Translations under genes and position numbers: made by a program
Shown here: in pieces, positions 56,325-64,000 of the stretch
How the letters are laid out: every line of letters begins with the position of its first letter
Numbering within the stretch: position 1 is the stretch's first letter
Origin: Pedobacter sp. R20-19
Lineage (GTDB): Bacteria; Bacteroidota; Bacteroidia; Sphingobacteriales; Sphingobacteriaceae
NCBI RefSeq assembly: GCF_000708265.2
Contig: NZ_JCKI01000004.1
Location: 310,001-374,000, forward strand
Reading direction: 5' to 3'
DNA length: 64,000 nucleotides
The notes under the pieces: model-generated
What the model saw: only the letters and a program-made list of their open reading frames with translations
The model's database searches: none
Told to the model about the DNA's origin: nothing

Positions 56325-56328
56325 AATT

Positions 56329-58467
56329 TTAGTTGGTTGGAATTTCTGCTTTATTGGCTTTAATATCAGTACCTAAGCGCTGTAGATAGGCTATAATGGC
56401 CACAATCTCCCGATCACTTTTTACTTTAATGTTGTTTTGTTTTAAATCAGCAGCAATTTGATCAGCCTGAATTTTAAGATCTTCATTAGCCTTTTGGTCA
56501 TACCCAGCTGCATATGGCACACCGAGTGTTTGCATCGCCCTAATTTTACTTGCCGTGGTGGTGATATCAAGTTGCTGTTTTACAAGCCATGGGTACGGTG
56601 GCATAATACTGCCCGGCGACATTGAAGTGGGATCTACCAGGTGATTATAATGCCATGCATCTGAATATTTTCCGCCAATGCGATGCAAATCTGGTCCGGT
56701 TCTTTTACTTCCCCATAAAAAAGGGTGATCATAAACAAACTCACCAGCCTTGCTATATTCGCCATAACGTTCTGTTTCTGAACGGAAAGGCCTAACTGTT
56801 TGGGAATGGCAGTTTACACAACCTTCGCGGATATAAAGATCTCTTCCTTGCAATTCTAAAGCAGAATAAGGTTTTACACTGGCAATAGTGGGCACGTTAG
56901 ACTGTATCGTAAATGTAGGCATCATTTCCACCATTCCACCTATCAGAATGATAATCAATGATAAAACCATAAATTTCATTGGCTTACGCTCTAAAACCCT
57001 GTGCCAGGCTTTATCCGCAGCAGAATGATCTACAATTTCTTTTGCCAGAGGCATTGCTTCTGCGGGTTCATTAGCAACCAGTTTAGCACTTCTCATGGTT
57101 TTGGCCAGGTTATAAGTCATCACAATTACACCTGCCAGATACATTGCACCACCTATTGATCGCAATACATGCATGGGAATTATCTGTAGCGTGGTGGCCA
57201 GGAAGTTTGGATACTTCAGTAAACCTTCGCCGGTAAACTCTTTCCACATTAAACCTTGGGTAAAACCTGCCCAGTACATCGGGATAGCATAAAAAAGAAT
57301 GCCGAGCGTGCCTATCCAAAAGTGAAAGCCGGCCAGTTTTTTAGAATATAGTTCCGTTTTATAAATTCTTGGAATTAACCAGTACAATACGCCGAAAGTT
57401 AAAAAGCCATTCCATCCTAATGCCCCTACGTGTACGTGGGCCACAATCCAATCGGTAAAGTGGGCCACACCATTAATTTGCTTTAAAGATAACATTGGCC
57501 CTTCGAAGGTGGCCATACCATAAGCTGTTAGAGCCACTACCATAAATTTCAGGGTAACATCTTCCCGAACTTTATCCCATGCTCCCCGAAGGGTTAGTAA
57601 ACCGTTAATCATTCCGCCCCAGCTTGGAGCAATCAGCATAATTGAAAAAGCAACGCCTAAAGATTGTGCCCAACCTGGTAAAGAGGTATAGAGTAAATGG
57701 TGCGGACCAGCCCAGATGTAAATAAAAATCAGCGACCAAAAGTGTAAAATACTTAGTTTATAAGAGTATACCGGTCTTCCAGCCATTTTTGGCAGAAAGT
57801 AATACATCATACCTAAATAAGGTGTGGTTAAAAAGAAAGCTACCGCATTGTGTCCGTACCACCATTGTACCAATGCATCCTGAACGCCTGCATACACATA
57901 ATAACTTTTCATAAAAGAGATAGGCAACTCAAATGAGTTAACAATATGCAACACTGCTATGGTTACAAAGGTGGCAATGTAAAACCAAATGGCTACGTAT
58001 AAATGCCGCTCTCTTCTTTTAAAAATGGTACCAAACATGTTCACTCCAAATACTACCCAAATGATGGTAATGGCAATATCTATTGGCCACTCCAGTTCAG
58101 CGTATTCATGCGAGGTGGTAAAACCAAGTGGAAGGGTAATCACTGCTGATACGATGATAAGCTGCCAGCCCCAGAAATGAATTTTACTTAAAATATCACT
58201 AAACATTCTGGCCTTAAGCAGGCGCTGTAAAGAATAATACACCCCCATAAAAATGGCGTTGCCTACAAAGGCAAAAATCACCGCATTGGTGTGTAAGGGC
58301 CTGATCCTACCAAAGGTGGTATACTGGTTTCCTAAATTCATTGCAGGTTTGAAAAGCTGCATCGCTGCCAGCAAACCCACCGTCATCCCAATAATCCCCC
58401 AAACGAGGGTGGCAATGCCGAAGTTTCTGACAATCTTGTTATCGTAAGTAAATCGCTCTAATTGCAT
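56329..58467 (-). CDS. ccoNO: Fused cbb3 oxidase subunits I and II (CcoNO)
   Basis: 712 residues. The first 470 or so form the 12-helix haem-copper oxidase (His ligands in RPLHTNAVIF, AHVHVGALGWNG and WYGHNAV). The rest is CcoO: one membrane helix and a cytochrome c domain with CVNCHSQ (550-554). In most bacteria CcoN and CcoO are separate; fusion is typical of Bacteroidota. It reduces O2 to water at low oxygen and pumps protons. Followed by ccoQ on the same strand. Confidence 0.96.
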   Translation of the reverse strand: MQLERFTYDNKIVRNFGIATLVWGIIGMTVGLLAAMQLFKPAMNLGNQYTTFGRIRPLHTNAVIFAFVGNAIFMGVYYSLQRLLKARMFSDILSKIHFWGWQLIIVSAVITLPLGFTTSHEYAELEWPIDIAITIIWVVFGVNMFGTIFKRRERHLYVAIWFYIATFVTIAVLHIVNSFELPISFMKSYYVYAGVQDALVQWWYGHNAVAFFLTTPYLGMMYYFLPKMAGRPVYSYKLSILHFWSLIFIYIWAGPHHLLYTSLPGWAQSLGVAFSIMLIAPSWGGMINGLLTLRGAWDKVREDVTLKFMVVALTAYGMATFEGPMLSLKQINGVAHFTDWIVAHVHVGALGWNGFLTFGVLYWLIPRIYKTELYSKKLAGFHFWIGTLGILFYAIPMYWAGFTQGLMWKEFTGEGLLKYPNFLATTLQIIPMHVLRSIGGAMYLAGVIVMTYNLAKTMRSAKLVANEPAEAMPLAKEIVDHSAADKAWHRVLERKPMKFMVLSLIIILIGGMVEMMPTFTIQSNVPTIASVKPYSALELQGRDLYIREGCVNCHSQTVRPFRSETERYGEYSKAGEFVYDHPFLWGSKRTGPDLHRIGGKYSDAWHYNHLVDPTSMSPGSIMPPYPWLVKQQLDITTTASKIRAMQTLGVPYAAGYDQKANEDLKIQADQIAADLKQNNIKVKSDREIVAIIAYLQRLGTDIKANKAEIPTN

Positions 58468-58538
58468 AAACAGAAATGTTTTGTTTGTATTGATAGGTCA
58501 AAGGTATCCTGCATGGGGCAGGTAAAGGATGATGTGGC

Positions 58539-58718
58539 TTAGCTGGAAAAGTGATCTTCTTCACTTTTTGCTTCTTCCAGCTCATCATCGAAAAGAATCC
58601 GTATACCCGGGGTGTAAACGTCGTCGTTTTGCCCCGTTTTGGCAGCCCAGATAAACGCACCCAGAAAAATGAGTGCCATTAAAACGCTGCAGCCCACTAA
58701 AAAATAGAGAATATTCAT
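58539..58718 (-). CDS. ccoS: CcoS small assembly protein of cbb3 oxidase
   Basis: 59 residues: ATG at 58718, TAA at 58541-58539. One N-terminal membrane helix (MNILYFLVGCSVLMALIFLG) and an acidic tail (DDELEEAKSEED). Helix, tail and position between ccoI and ccoNO fit CcoS, which acts with CcoI in cofactor insertion. It is followed by ccoNO after 71 bases. The overlapping longer frame in another phase is not coding. Confidence 0.9.
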   Translation of the reverse strand: MNILYFLVGCSVLMALIFLGAFIWAAKTGQNDDVYTPGIRILFDDELEEAKSEEDHFSS

Positions 58719-58775
58719 AACAGCTTGTTTTCGTTAGTAATATTTATTAGAATACCGTTTTAACAGTTTTTTTTT

Positions 58776-58834
58776 AACCACCCCGCCCTTTGGGCACCCT
58801 CCGATACATCGGAGGATGGTCGCAGACCGGGGTG
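58776..58834. repeat. GC-rich nested palindrome
   Basis: Outer arms AACCACCCCG (58776-58785) and CGGGGTGTT (58826-58834), plus an inner arm CCTCCGAT/ATCGGAGG (58798-58814), give a branched fold. It is far more GC-rich than its surroundings. T-rich sequence precedes it on the plus strand, but on the minus strand it is followed by A's, so it does not act as the usual terminator for the minus-strand genes. Confidence 0.75.
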
Positions 58835-58860
58835 TTAAAAGCGTTGAATATTAATCGAAC

Positions 58861-61251
58861 TCAGGTAAATAGTTTATTTCTACGCGCCAGAATGCGTGTA
58901 GCGAAAGTGGTAAAGCAGATGATTGTTACGGTGCTTATCGGCATGAGTACCGCAGCAACTAAGGGATAAAGCGTACCCTGAACGGCATAAAAGATTCCGA
59001 TAAAATTATACGCAGTAGCAATAGCGAAACTTGCTTTGATAATCTTAATTCCATCTTTACTCAGGCCAATAAAATTGGGCAGCAAGCTTAATGAATCGCC
59101 CTTTAAAATGGCATCGCATCCGGGGGTAAAATTGTTAATATCATCTGTAATGGCAATGCCGAAATCACTTTGTTTTAAGGCACCTGCATCATTCAGCCCA
59201 TCACCTAACATCATCACTGCCCTTCCGCTGTCTTGCAAAGCCGAAATGGCATCGAGCTTTTCATGAGGACTTTGCCTGAATCTGATTTGATTCTTTTCCG
59301 GAAAGATGGTTCTCAAATGGCGTTCATCTTTGTTGGTATCACCAGAAAGCAATTGTACATCAAATGAACGATTTAATTGTGCAATCAGCACATTGAGTTG
59401 AGGTCGCCACTCCTGTTCAATCACAAAATTCCCCATGTAAACATTATCAATCACCACATGCACACCGCTGAAAGGCTGATGATCCACCGCTTTTAAATTG
59501 GACGATAAACTTCCGGCGTAAACACTTGAGCCGTTAATAGTTGCAGATAAACCCTTACCCAGCATTTCCTGATAATTCTTCACCTGAAAAAAATCACCTG
59601 TTTTTAATTCCTTTAAAATGTGCCTGCTCAATGGATGCGCAGAATTTCTGAACAGTGAAGCCACTATTTTTTTCTCGTGATCATCCAATTTACCATTGAA
59701 ATAAACCTGCGCATTTCGGGTGGTGGTTAGTGTTCCGGTTTTATCAAAAACGATGGCATCACACTTAGCCAGCTGTTCTACAGCATCAGTATTTTTTACA
59801 TAAAAACCTTTTTTATCAAACACAGATAAAATGGCTGAAAGTGTAAATGGTGTACTTAAAGCCAGTACGCATGGGCAAGCCACAATAATTACAGCTGTAA
59901 ATGCCGACCAGGCTTTGTGGCTATCGTGTTGCAAAAGCCAGTAAGCAGTGGCTGAAAAGGCAATGGTAAATACGGCCAGGCTAAAATACTTGGCAATGCT
60001 ATCATTAAAGTTCTGCTTTTGAACATGGTTTTTATAATGATCATGGTTCCATAAACCCGTTAAATAACTTTGAGATACAGGCTTAATCACTTCTAATTCT
60101 ATAGCCTCTCCTGTTTGTCGACCTCCGGCATAGATAATTTCACCTAAAACCTTGTGTACAGGTTCAGATTCGCCAGTTACGAAACTCATATCCATCCAGG
60201 CATCACCTTTCATTAAAATCGCATCAGCAGGGAGTAATTCGCCGTTTCTAATCCATAAGCGGTCTCCAATTTTCACTTCATTGATGGAAACTGGTTTTTC
60301 CAGACCGTTAATTAATGTAGTTACCGCAATCGGGAAATAGGAACGATAATCACGATCGAAGGAAATGTGGTTATAAGTTCGTTGTTTCAACCACTTCCCC
60401 ATTAACAGCAAAAAAACCAAACCCGTCAGGGTATCAGCGAAGCCAGGTCCGGTGTTAAATATAATTTCAAATGCTGTCCGTAAAAATAGAACGGCAATGA
60501 TTAATGCTAAAGGCGTATCCAGATTTACATGCTTATGTTTTAAACTGGTGATGGCGGATATAAAATAATCTTTACCACAATAAAATGCTGCCGGAATGGA
60601 AAAAGCTAAATTCAGCCAGCCAAATAACACTTGAAATTGTTTTTCCAGGCCAGACAAACCAAAATATTCGGGAAAGCTGAAAAGCATCACATTGCCCATT
60701 AAAAATCCCGCTACAGCTATTTTCAAAATCAAACCTTTATCCAAGGCCTTTTGATGTTCCTTCACCACATCCTGAAGGCTGATTAAAGGCTCGTAGCCAA
60801 TCTGAATTAGTGTTTCTACCAAGTTCCTTAGTGAGATTTCTTTATGGCTAAAAGTGATGGTAACTTGCTTCCTGATGAAATCAATTCGTGAGCTGAAGAT
60901 GGCTTGATTGATTTTATAAAGATGCTCAAGTAACCAGATACATGAACTACAGTGAATTGCTGGAATATAAAAGGTTATGATACTGGAGTCTTTGCCAGTA
61001 TAATCAATCAGTTGGTTTATAATCTGCTGTTCATCCAGGTATTCTAACCGGGTATCGTGATTAAATCGCTGACCTGGATTATGATTATATGCATAGTAAT
61101 TACAGAGGTTATTTTCTGAAAGGATTTGATAAACTCCCTTGCAACCAGCACAACAAAATTCTTTATCATCCAATCGATGAACATGGTCTGTAACCTCTTC
61201 TCCACAATGATAACAGATGGTATAAGTTGTGGTTTGTTGTTGGTTTTTCAT
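58861..61251 (-). CDS. ccoI: Copper-exporting P-type ATPase CcoI
   Basis: 796 residues from ATG 61251 (MKNQQQTTTY). N-terminal Cys-rich zinc-finger-like part (CYHCG, CCAGC), a heavy-metal domain with CSSC (Cys101, Cys104), eight helices, the CPC ion site (459-461) and the phosphorylated Asp503 in DKTGTLT. CcoI exports or delivers copper for the oxidase. Placed between hemN and ccoS, as expected. The upstream frame from 61335 (in the hemN end) is not used. Confidence 0.95.
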   Translation of the reverse strand: MKNQQQTTTYTICYHCGEEVTDHVHRLDDKEFCCAGCKGVYQILSENNLCNYYAYNHNPGQRFNHDTRLEYLDEQQIINQLIDYTGKDSSIITFYIPAIHCSSCIWLLEHLYKINQAIFSSRIDFIRKQVTITFSHKEISLRNLVETLIQIGYEPLISLQDVVKEHQKALDKGLILKIAVAGFLMGNVMLFSFPEYFGLSGLEKQFQVLFGWLNLAFSIPAAFYCGKDYFISAITSLKHKHVNLDTPLALIIAVLFLRTAFEIIFNTGPGFADTLTGLVFLLLMGKWLKQRTYNHISFDRDYRSYFPIAVTTLINGLEKPVSINEVKIGDRLWIRNGELLPADAILMKGDAWMDMSFVTGESEPVHKVLGEIIYAGGRQTGEAIELEVIKPVSQSYLTGLWNHDHYKNHVQKQNFNDSIAKYFSLAVFTIAFSATAYWLLQHDSHKAWSAFTAVIIVACPCVLALSTPFTLSAILSVFDKKGFYVKNTDAVEQLAKCDAIVFDKTGTLTTTRNAQVYFNGKLDDHEKKIVASLFRNSAHPLSRHILKELKTGDFFQVKNYQEMLGKGLSATINGSSVYAGSLSSNLKAVDHQPFSGVHVVIDNVYMGNFVIEQEWRPQLNVLIAQLNRSFDVQLLSGDTNKDERHLRTIFPEKNQIRFRQSPHEKLDAISALQDSGRAVMMLGDGLNDAGALKQSDFGIAITDDINNFTPGCDAILKGDSLSLLPNFIGLSKDGIKIIKASFAIATAYNFIGIFYAVQGTLYPLVAAVLMPISTVTIICFTTFATRILARRNKLFT

Positions 61252-61261
61252 GGCATAGAAT

Positions 61262-62608
61262 TTAAATGGCAGCACTAAATAGCTTAGTTTCCGGTTGCCT
61301 AGCCCATAACTTCTCATCAAAAGCCATGCACACATTTCTTAAGAATGATTTACCATTTTGTGTGATGTTAATTTCCTTTCCACAAACCTGAATCAGCTGA
61401 TCTTGAATGAGCGGAGAAAGTCTTTTAACAATTGCATCGGGTATCGCTTCGGGGTAGCTGGTGTTTTCCCGGCACATGATATTTAAAATATGCTGACGGA
61501 TCTCCAGGTCTTCTTCAGAGAGCAAATGACCTTTTTCTATCGGCCATAAACCAGCATTAATTTTATCTAGATAAGCTTCAACACTTTTAGGGTTTTGTGC
61601 AAATGCAGTCCAGCTATCACTAATAGACGAAACACCTAAACCAATCAGCAAATGCGTGTGCTGATCAGTATAGCCCATAAAGTTGCGATGCAATTTTTTC
61701 TCCGCACTTGCTATAAATAGCGTATCAGTTTCTAGGGCAAAGTGATCCATTCCCACGTCTTCATATCCAGCTTCCAACAACATCTTTTTACCCATTTGAT
61801 AAAGCGCAAATTTCTCATTTCCAGCAGGAAGATCTTCAACGGTATAGTGCCTTTGACCAGGCTTAAGCCAAGGCACATGCGCATAACTATAAAACGCAAT
61901 CCGATCGGGCTTCATCTCAATTACGGCTTCAATTGTTTCTGATAAACCAACAATGTTCTGAGCAGGTAATCCATAAATTAAATCAAAATTTATAGAATCA
62001 AAACCAATTGCTCTAGCTTGACGCATGATCGAGGTTACCTGTTGTGGTGTTTGAAATCGATTGATCATCATCTGCACTTTTGGATCGAAATCCTGAATCC
62101 CCAGACTCAATCGTTTAAAGCCTAATTGATACAGGGTTTGCAAATGTGCTTCGGTGGTATTTGCCGGGTGCGCTTCAAATGAAAATGTAGCATCAGGCGA
62201 AACTTCAACCCCGGTAAGAATACCTTCAATTAATATCTTCAGGTTTTCAGCTTGAAAAAAAGTAGGCGTACCACCGCCTAGGTGCAACTCTTTTATTTTC
62301 AGCTTACTTCCCAGCAGATTTTGATACATTTTCCATTCTGCTAAAACGGCCTTGATGTAAGGCAATTCCACCGTATGGTTTTTTGTGATTCGTGTATTGC
62401 ATCCACAATAAGTACATAAGCTTTCGCAATAAGGCAGGTGAATATAAAGGCTGATTCCGCCATCTCCGTGCTCCGCATAAATGGTTTGAACAGCACTGAT
62501 CCATTTTTCGGGACTAAATGTAGTCTGATCCCAATATGGAACTGTTGGATAACTCGTATAACGTGGTGCAGCAACATTATATTTTTGAAGTAGTGCAGCT
62601 GTTTCCAT
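61262..62608 (-). CDS. hemN: Oxygen-independent coproporphyrinogen III oxidase
   Basis: 448 residues. Radical-SAM motif CESLCTYC (Cys61, Cys65, Cys68), with Cys70 also present, plus the HemN C-terminal domain. It makes protoporphyrinogen IX without oxygen, supplying haem to the oxidase at low O2. It overlaps the stop of the Cys-rich protein by one base (TAATG) and is ten bases from ccoI, so all are one operon. Other HemN-like proteins without this activity exist, but the Cys70 and length (about 450) support true HemN. Confidence 0.95.
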   Translation of the reverse strand: METAALLQKYNVAAPRYTSYPTVPYWDQTTFSPEKWISAVQTIYAEHGDGGISLYIHLPYCESLCTYCGCNTRITKNHTVELPYIKAVLAEWKMYQNLLGSKLKIKELHLGGGTPTFFQAENLKILIEGILTGVEVSPDATFSFEAHPANTTEAHLQTLYQLGFKRLSLGIQDFDPKVQMMINRFQTPQQVTSIMRQARAIGFDSINFDLIYGLPAQNIVGLSETIEAVIEMKPDRIAFYSYAHVPWLKPGQRHYTVEDLPAGNEKFALYQMGKKMLLEAGYEDVGMDHFALETDTLFIASAEKKLHRNFMGYTDQHTHLLIGLGVSSISDSWTAFAQNPKSVEAYLDKINAGLWPIEKGHLLSEEDLEIRQHILNIMCRENTSYPEAIPDAIVKRLSPLIQDQLIQVCGKEINITQNGKSFLRNVCMAFDEKLWARQPETKLFSAAI

Positions 62609-63036
62609 TATTTTAAGGCTTTAGCTACACCACAATTATTCTGACAGCAACAGGCTTTGCCTACACATTTACCGGCAGCCCATTGATCCAGATTCTTGAT
62701 AACCTGTTCCATTCGCAATTTAGGATCCTGGTTTTCATCCAGCAGTGGTACATTTGCTACTTTCATTCCGGCACGACCTGCGGCCAGTAAATCCAGGTGT
62801 CCAGTGTCGACAGATGATGTGGCGATATATCGAATCCCCAATGACTTTAATCCATCAATCATTTGCGCGTCTAAGTCGTCATGATTAAAAACCAATAACA
62901 CTTCTTTACCTGCAGAAAAAGACAAAGTATCAATAGTTAAACTATTGGCTATGATGGTAATATCATGTTTCTTATAATTTGCGAGAACCAGCCATTCTTT
63001 TTCGACAGGCTTAATATTATAGGCTATTGCTTTCAT
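62608..63036 (-). CDS. Short dehydrogenase-like protein with C-terminal cysteine cluster
   Basis: 142 residues from ATG 63036; the TTG two codons upstream is not needed. Residues 1-110 resemble the N-terminal (substrate) domain of D-lactate/2-hydroxyacid dehydrogenases (MKAIAYNIKPVEKEWL, then LKSLGIRYIATSSVDTGHLD), but the NAD-binding Rossmann part is missing. The end has five Cys in CVGKACCCQNNC (Cys124, 129, 130, 131, 135), which could hold a metal or Fe-S cluster. First gene of the hemN operon. Not an active dehydrogenase; role unknown, perhaps redox sensing. Confidence 0.7.
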   Translation of the reverse strand: MKAIAYNIKPVEKEWLVLANYKKHDITIIANSLTIDTLSFSAGKEVLLVFNHDDLDAQMIDGLKSLGIRYIATSSVDTGHLDLLAAGRAGMKVANVPLLDENQDPKLRMEQVIKNLDQWAAGKCVGKACCCQNNCGVAKALK

Positions 63037-63054
63037 GTACAATTTTTAAGTACA

Positions 63055-63062
63055 CAAAAATA
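63055..63062 (-). promoter_or_regulatory. Promoter -7 element of the hemN operon
   Basis: On the minus strand TATTTTTG (63062-63055) fits TAnnTTTG and lies 18 bases before ATG 63036. The T-run also follows the terminator hairpin of the regulator gene, so the same bases may serve both. No good -33 was found, which would suit activator control. Confidence 0.55.
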
Positions 63063-63096
63063 AAGCAGCCATCACTTGGAGAGGATGAGGCTGCTT
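63063..63096 (-). terminator. Terminator after the receiver-Crp regulator gene
   Basis: AAGCAGCC (63063-63070) and GGCTGCTT (63089-63096) form an 8-bp stem with an 18-base loop; on the minus strand T-rich bases follow. Confidence 0.7.
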
Positions 63097-63144
63097 AGAC
63101 TAAAAAGTGACATTAATTACTTTTAAAGGATAGGTGTAAATGAT

Positions 63145-64000
63145 TTATTGCTTTACATTTTTAAGATTTTTCAATGATAATATGTTGATGGCATTACCCG
63201 TTTTATCAATCAATTTTTCATCCTTAAAGTCAGCTAGCATCCGACTAACAGTCTCACTTGCAGTCCCAACCAACGCAGCAAGATCGTCTCTTGAAATTTT
63301 GATGGTACAATTATCACTTTCTACACTGCCAAATTTTTCAGCCACCTGCACCAATGCTTCAGCTACCCGCTTCCTTACCGATGAATAAGCCAATTGCAAC
63401 ATTTGTTTTCCTTTACCTTGTACATTTTCAGATAGCAAGTTGATAAACTTTTTGGATACAGACTGGTGGTTGAGCAGATATTCCATAAAATCTGTTTTGG
63501 GAATCTGGATAATTTCTGATGGTGCAAGTGTTGCCGCATTTTCAGCATAAGGTACACCATTACAAAGGCTTTCATAACCAAAGAAATCACCATCATGAAA
63601 TAAGCCGGAGGAAAGTTCCCGACCATCTTTAAAACGTTTATATGTTTTAACTTGTCCCTTCACAATATAGTAAAGATGCAAAGGTTCATCATCCTCTACA
63701 TAAATAATTTGTTTGTTTGCAACTGATCTGGCTTTGCCTTTTGCCTTAAGTTCTTCAAAAACGGCATCAATACTTCCGGCTGATGTACCCATGGTTTTTG
63801 ATTGCTGTTTCTTTTTAAAACGGCTTTCTATGGCCTTAAACAATTCTAAATCGTCAAATGGCTTTGTTAAATAATCATCTGCCCCCATTTCCATTCCCTT
63901 TCTCATATCTGCACGTTCGGTTTTAGCTGTAATGAAGATAAATGGAATATTGGCCGTTTGCGGGTTTTTATTAATCAGATATAATACGCCATAACCATCC
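63145..64000 (-). CDS. Receiver domain fused to Crp/Fnr-type regulator (partial)
   Basis: The frame stays open to the window end, so the N-terminus is missing; about 284 residues are seen. The first part is a receiver domain (FIFITAKTERAD, then MGADDYLTKPFDD with the conserved Lys); its Asp lies outside. Next comes a cyclic-nucleotide-binding-like domain and a helix-turn-helix (SRDDLAALVGTASETVSRML). No FNR-type Cys cluster is seen in this part. Such fusions stand beside cbb3 genes in Bacteroidota and probably control them. The frame's ATG at 63906 is internal, because receiver sequence continues before it. Confidence 0.85.
   Translation of the reverse strand, partial: DGYGVLYLINKNPQTANIPFIFITAKTERADMRKGMEMGADDYLTKPFDDLELFKAIESRFKKKQQSKTMGTSAGSIDAVFEELKAKGKARSVANKQIIYVEDDEPLHLYYIVKGQVKTYKRFKDGRELSSGLFHDGDFFGYESLCNGVPYAENAATLAPSEIIQIPKTDFMEYLLNHQSVSKKFINLLSENVQGKGKQMLQLAYSSVRKRVAEALVQVAEKFGSVESDNCTIKISRDDLAALVGTASETVSRMLADFKDEKLIDKTGNAINILSLKNLKNVKQ

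Noticed and set aside
58439-58660. Open frame of 73 codons on the minus strand between ccoS and ccoNO
   Set aside because: It is out of phase with and overlaps the true ccoS gene and the ccoNO start, with Pro/Lys-rich unnatural composition.
61252-61335. Longer N-terminus for CcoI
   Set aside because: The extra 28 codons overlap the end of hemN in another phase and precede a good ATG with the Cys-rich N-terminus typical of CcoI.

Overview
This window is a chromosomal stretch from a Bacteroidota bacterium, most likely a Pedobacter-like member of the Sphingobacteriaceae. The reasons are the AT-rich composition, start regions without Shine-Dalgarno sequences, several promoters that fit the Bacteroidota form (TTTG, 18-20 bp, TAnnTTTG), TonB-dependent receptors with carboxypeptidase-regulatory-like N-termini, the ligase-associated DNA repair cluster and a fused CcoNO cbb3 oxidase. 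Species assignment is inference; no rRNA or tRNA gene was seen.

Layout. 1-3.8 kb: end of an ATP-dependent DNA ligase, its associated DEXH helicase and the PdeM endonuclease, with a 123-bp tandem repeat between the last two. 3.8-12.5 kb: thioredoxin, 2-oxoacid dehydrogenase E2, CinA and an LptD-like protein on the minus strand; divergently, two tandem N-acetylmuramoyl-L-alanine amidases and an MCE/MlaD protein. 12.6-20 kb: RNase Z, a STAS protein, PurC, PhoH, a SAM hydrolase family protein, small unknown proteins, SerA and SerC. 20-32.5 kb: a TonB-dependent receptor, Rpe, PNPase, S15, a nucleotidyltransferase with a small partner, a thioesterase, a MATE exporter, LepA and FolD. 32.4-47.2 kb is more accessory: GlgX, a serine hydrolase, an exported VOC protein, an aldo/keto reductase, a CoiA-like protein, a PIF1-like helicase with HRDC domain, a DUF4142 protein, a receiver protein, a K+ channel, an SDR and several orphans. 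47.4-52.5 kb: an iron/siderophore-type operon (TonB receptor, DUF4374 lipoprotein, PepSY protein). 52.7-64 kb: a microaerobic respiration locus, read on the minus strand as a receiver-Crp regulator, a small Cys-rich protein, HemN, CcoI, CcoS, CcoNO, CcoQ, CcoP, CcoG, CcoH/FixH and a TauE/SafE-like membrane protein.

How the genes work together. The LptD-amidase-MlaD block concerns the cell envelope. rpsO and pnp keep their classical order, but each has its own terminator. The cbb3 locus holds structural subunits, copper supply (CcoI and the TauE/SafE-like protein), assembly factors (CcoS, CcoG, CcoH), oxygen-independent haem synthesis (HemN) and a likely regulator.

The least explained signals are non-coding: heptad repeats with four fixed and three variable bases at three intergenic sites, palindromic interspersed repeats, two identical 14-bp palindromes beside an apparently leaderless small gene, a structured iron-receptor leader with an operator-like palindrome, and a leader with a tiny open frame before the MATE gene. 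No prophage, insertion sequence or CRISPR array was seen. I found no large, clearly undescribed multi-gene system; the best candidates for new biology are the small unknown proteins and these non-coding elements.
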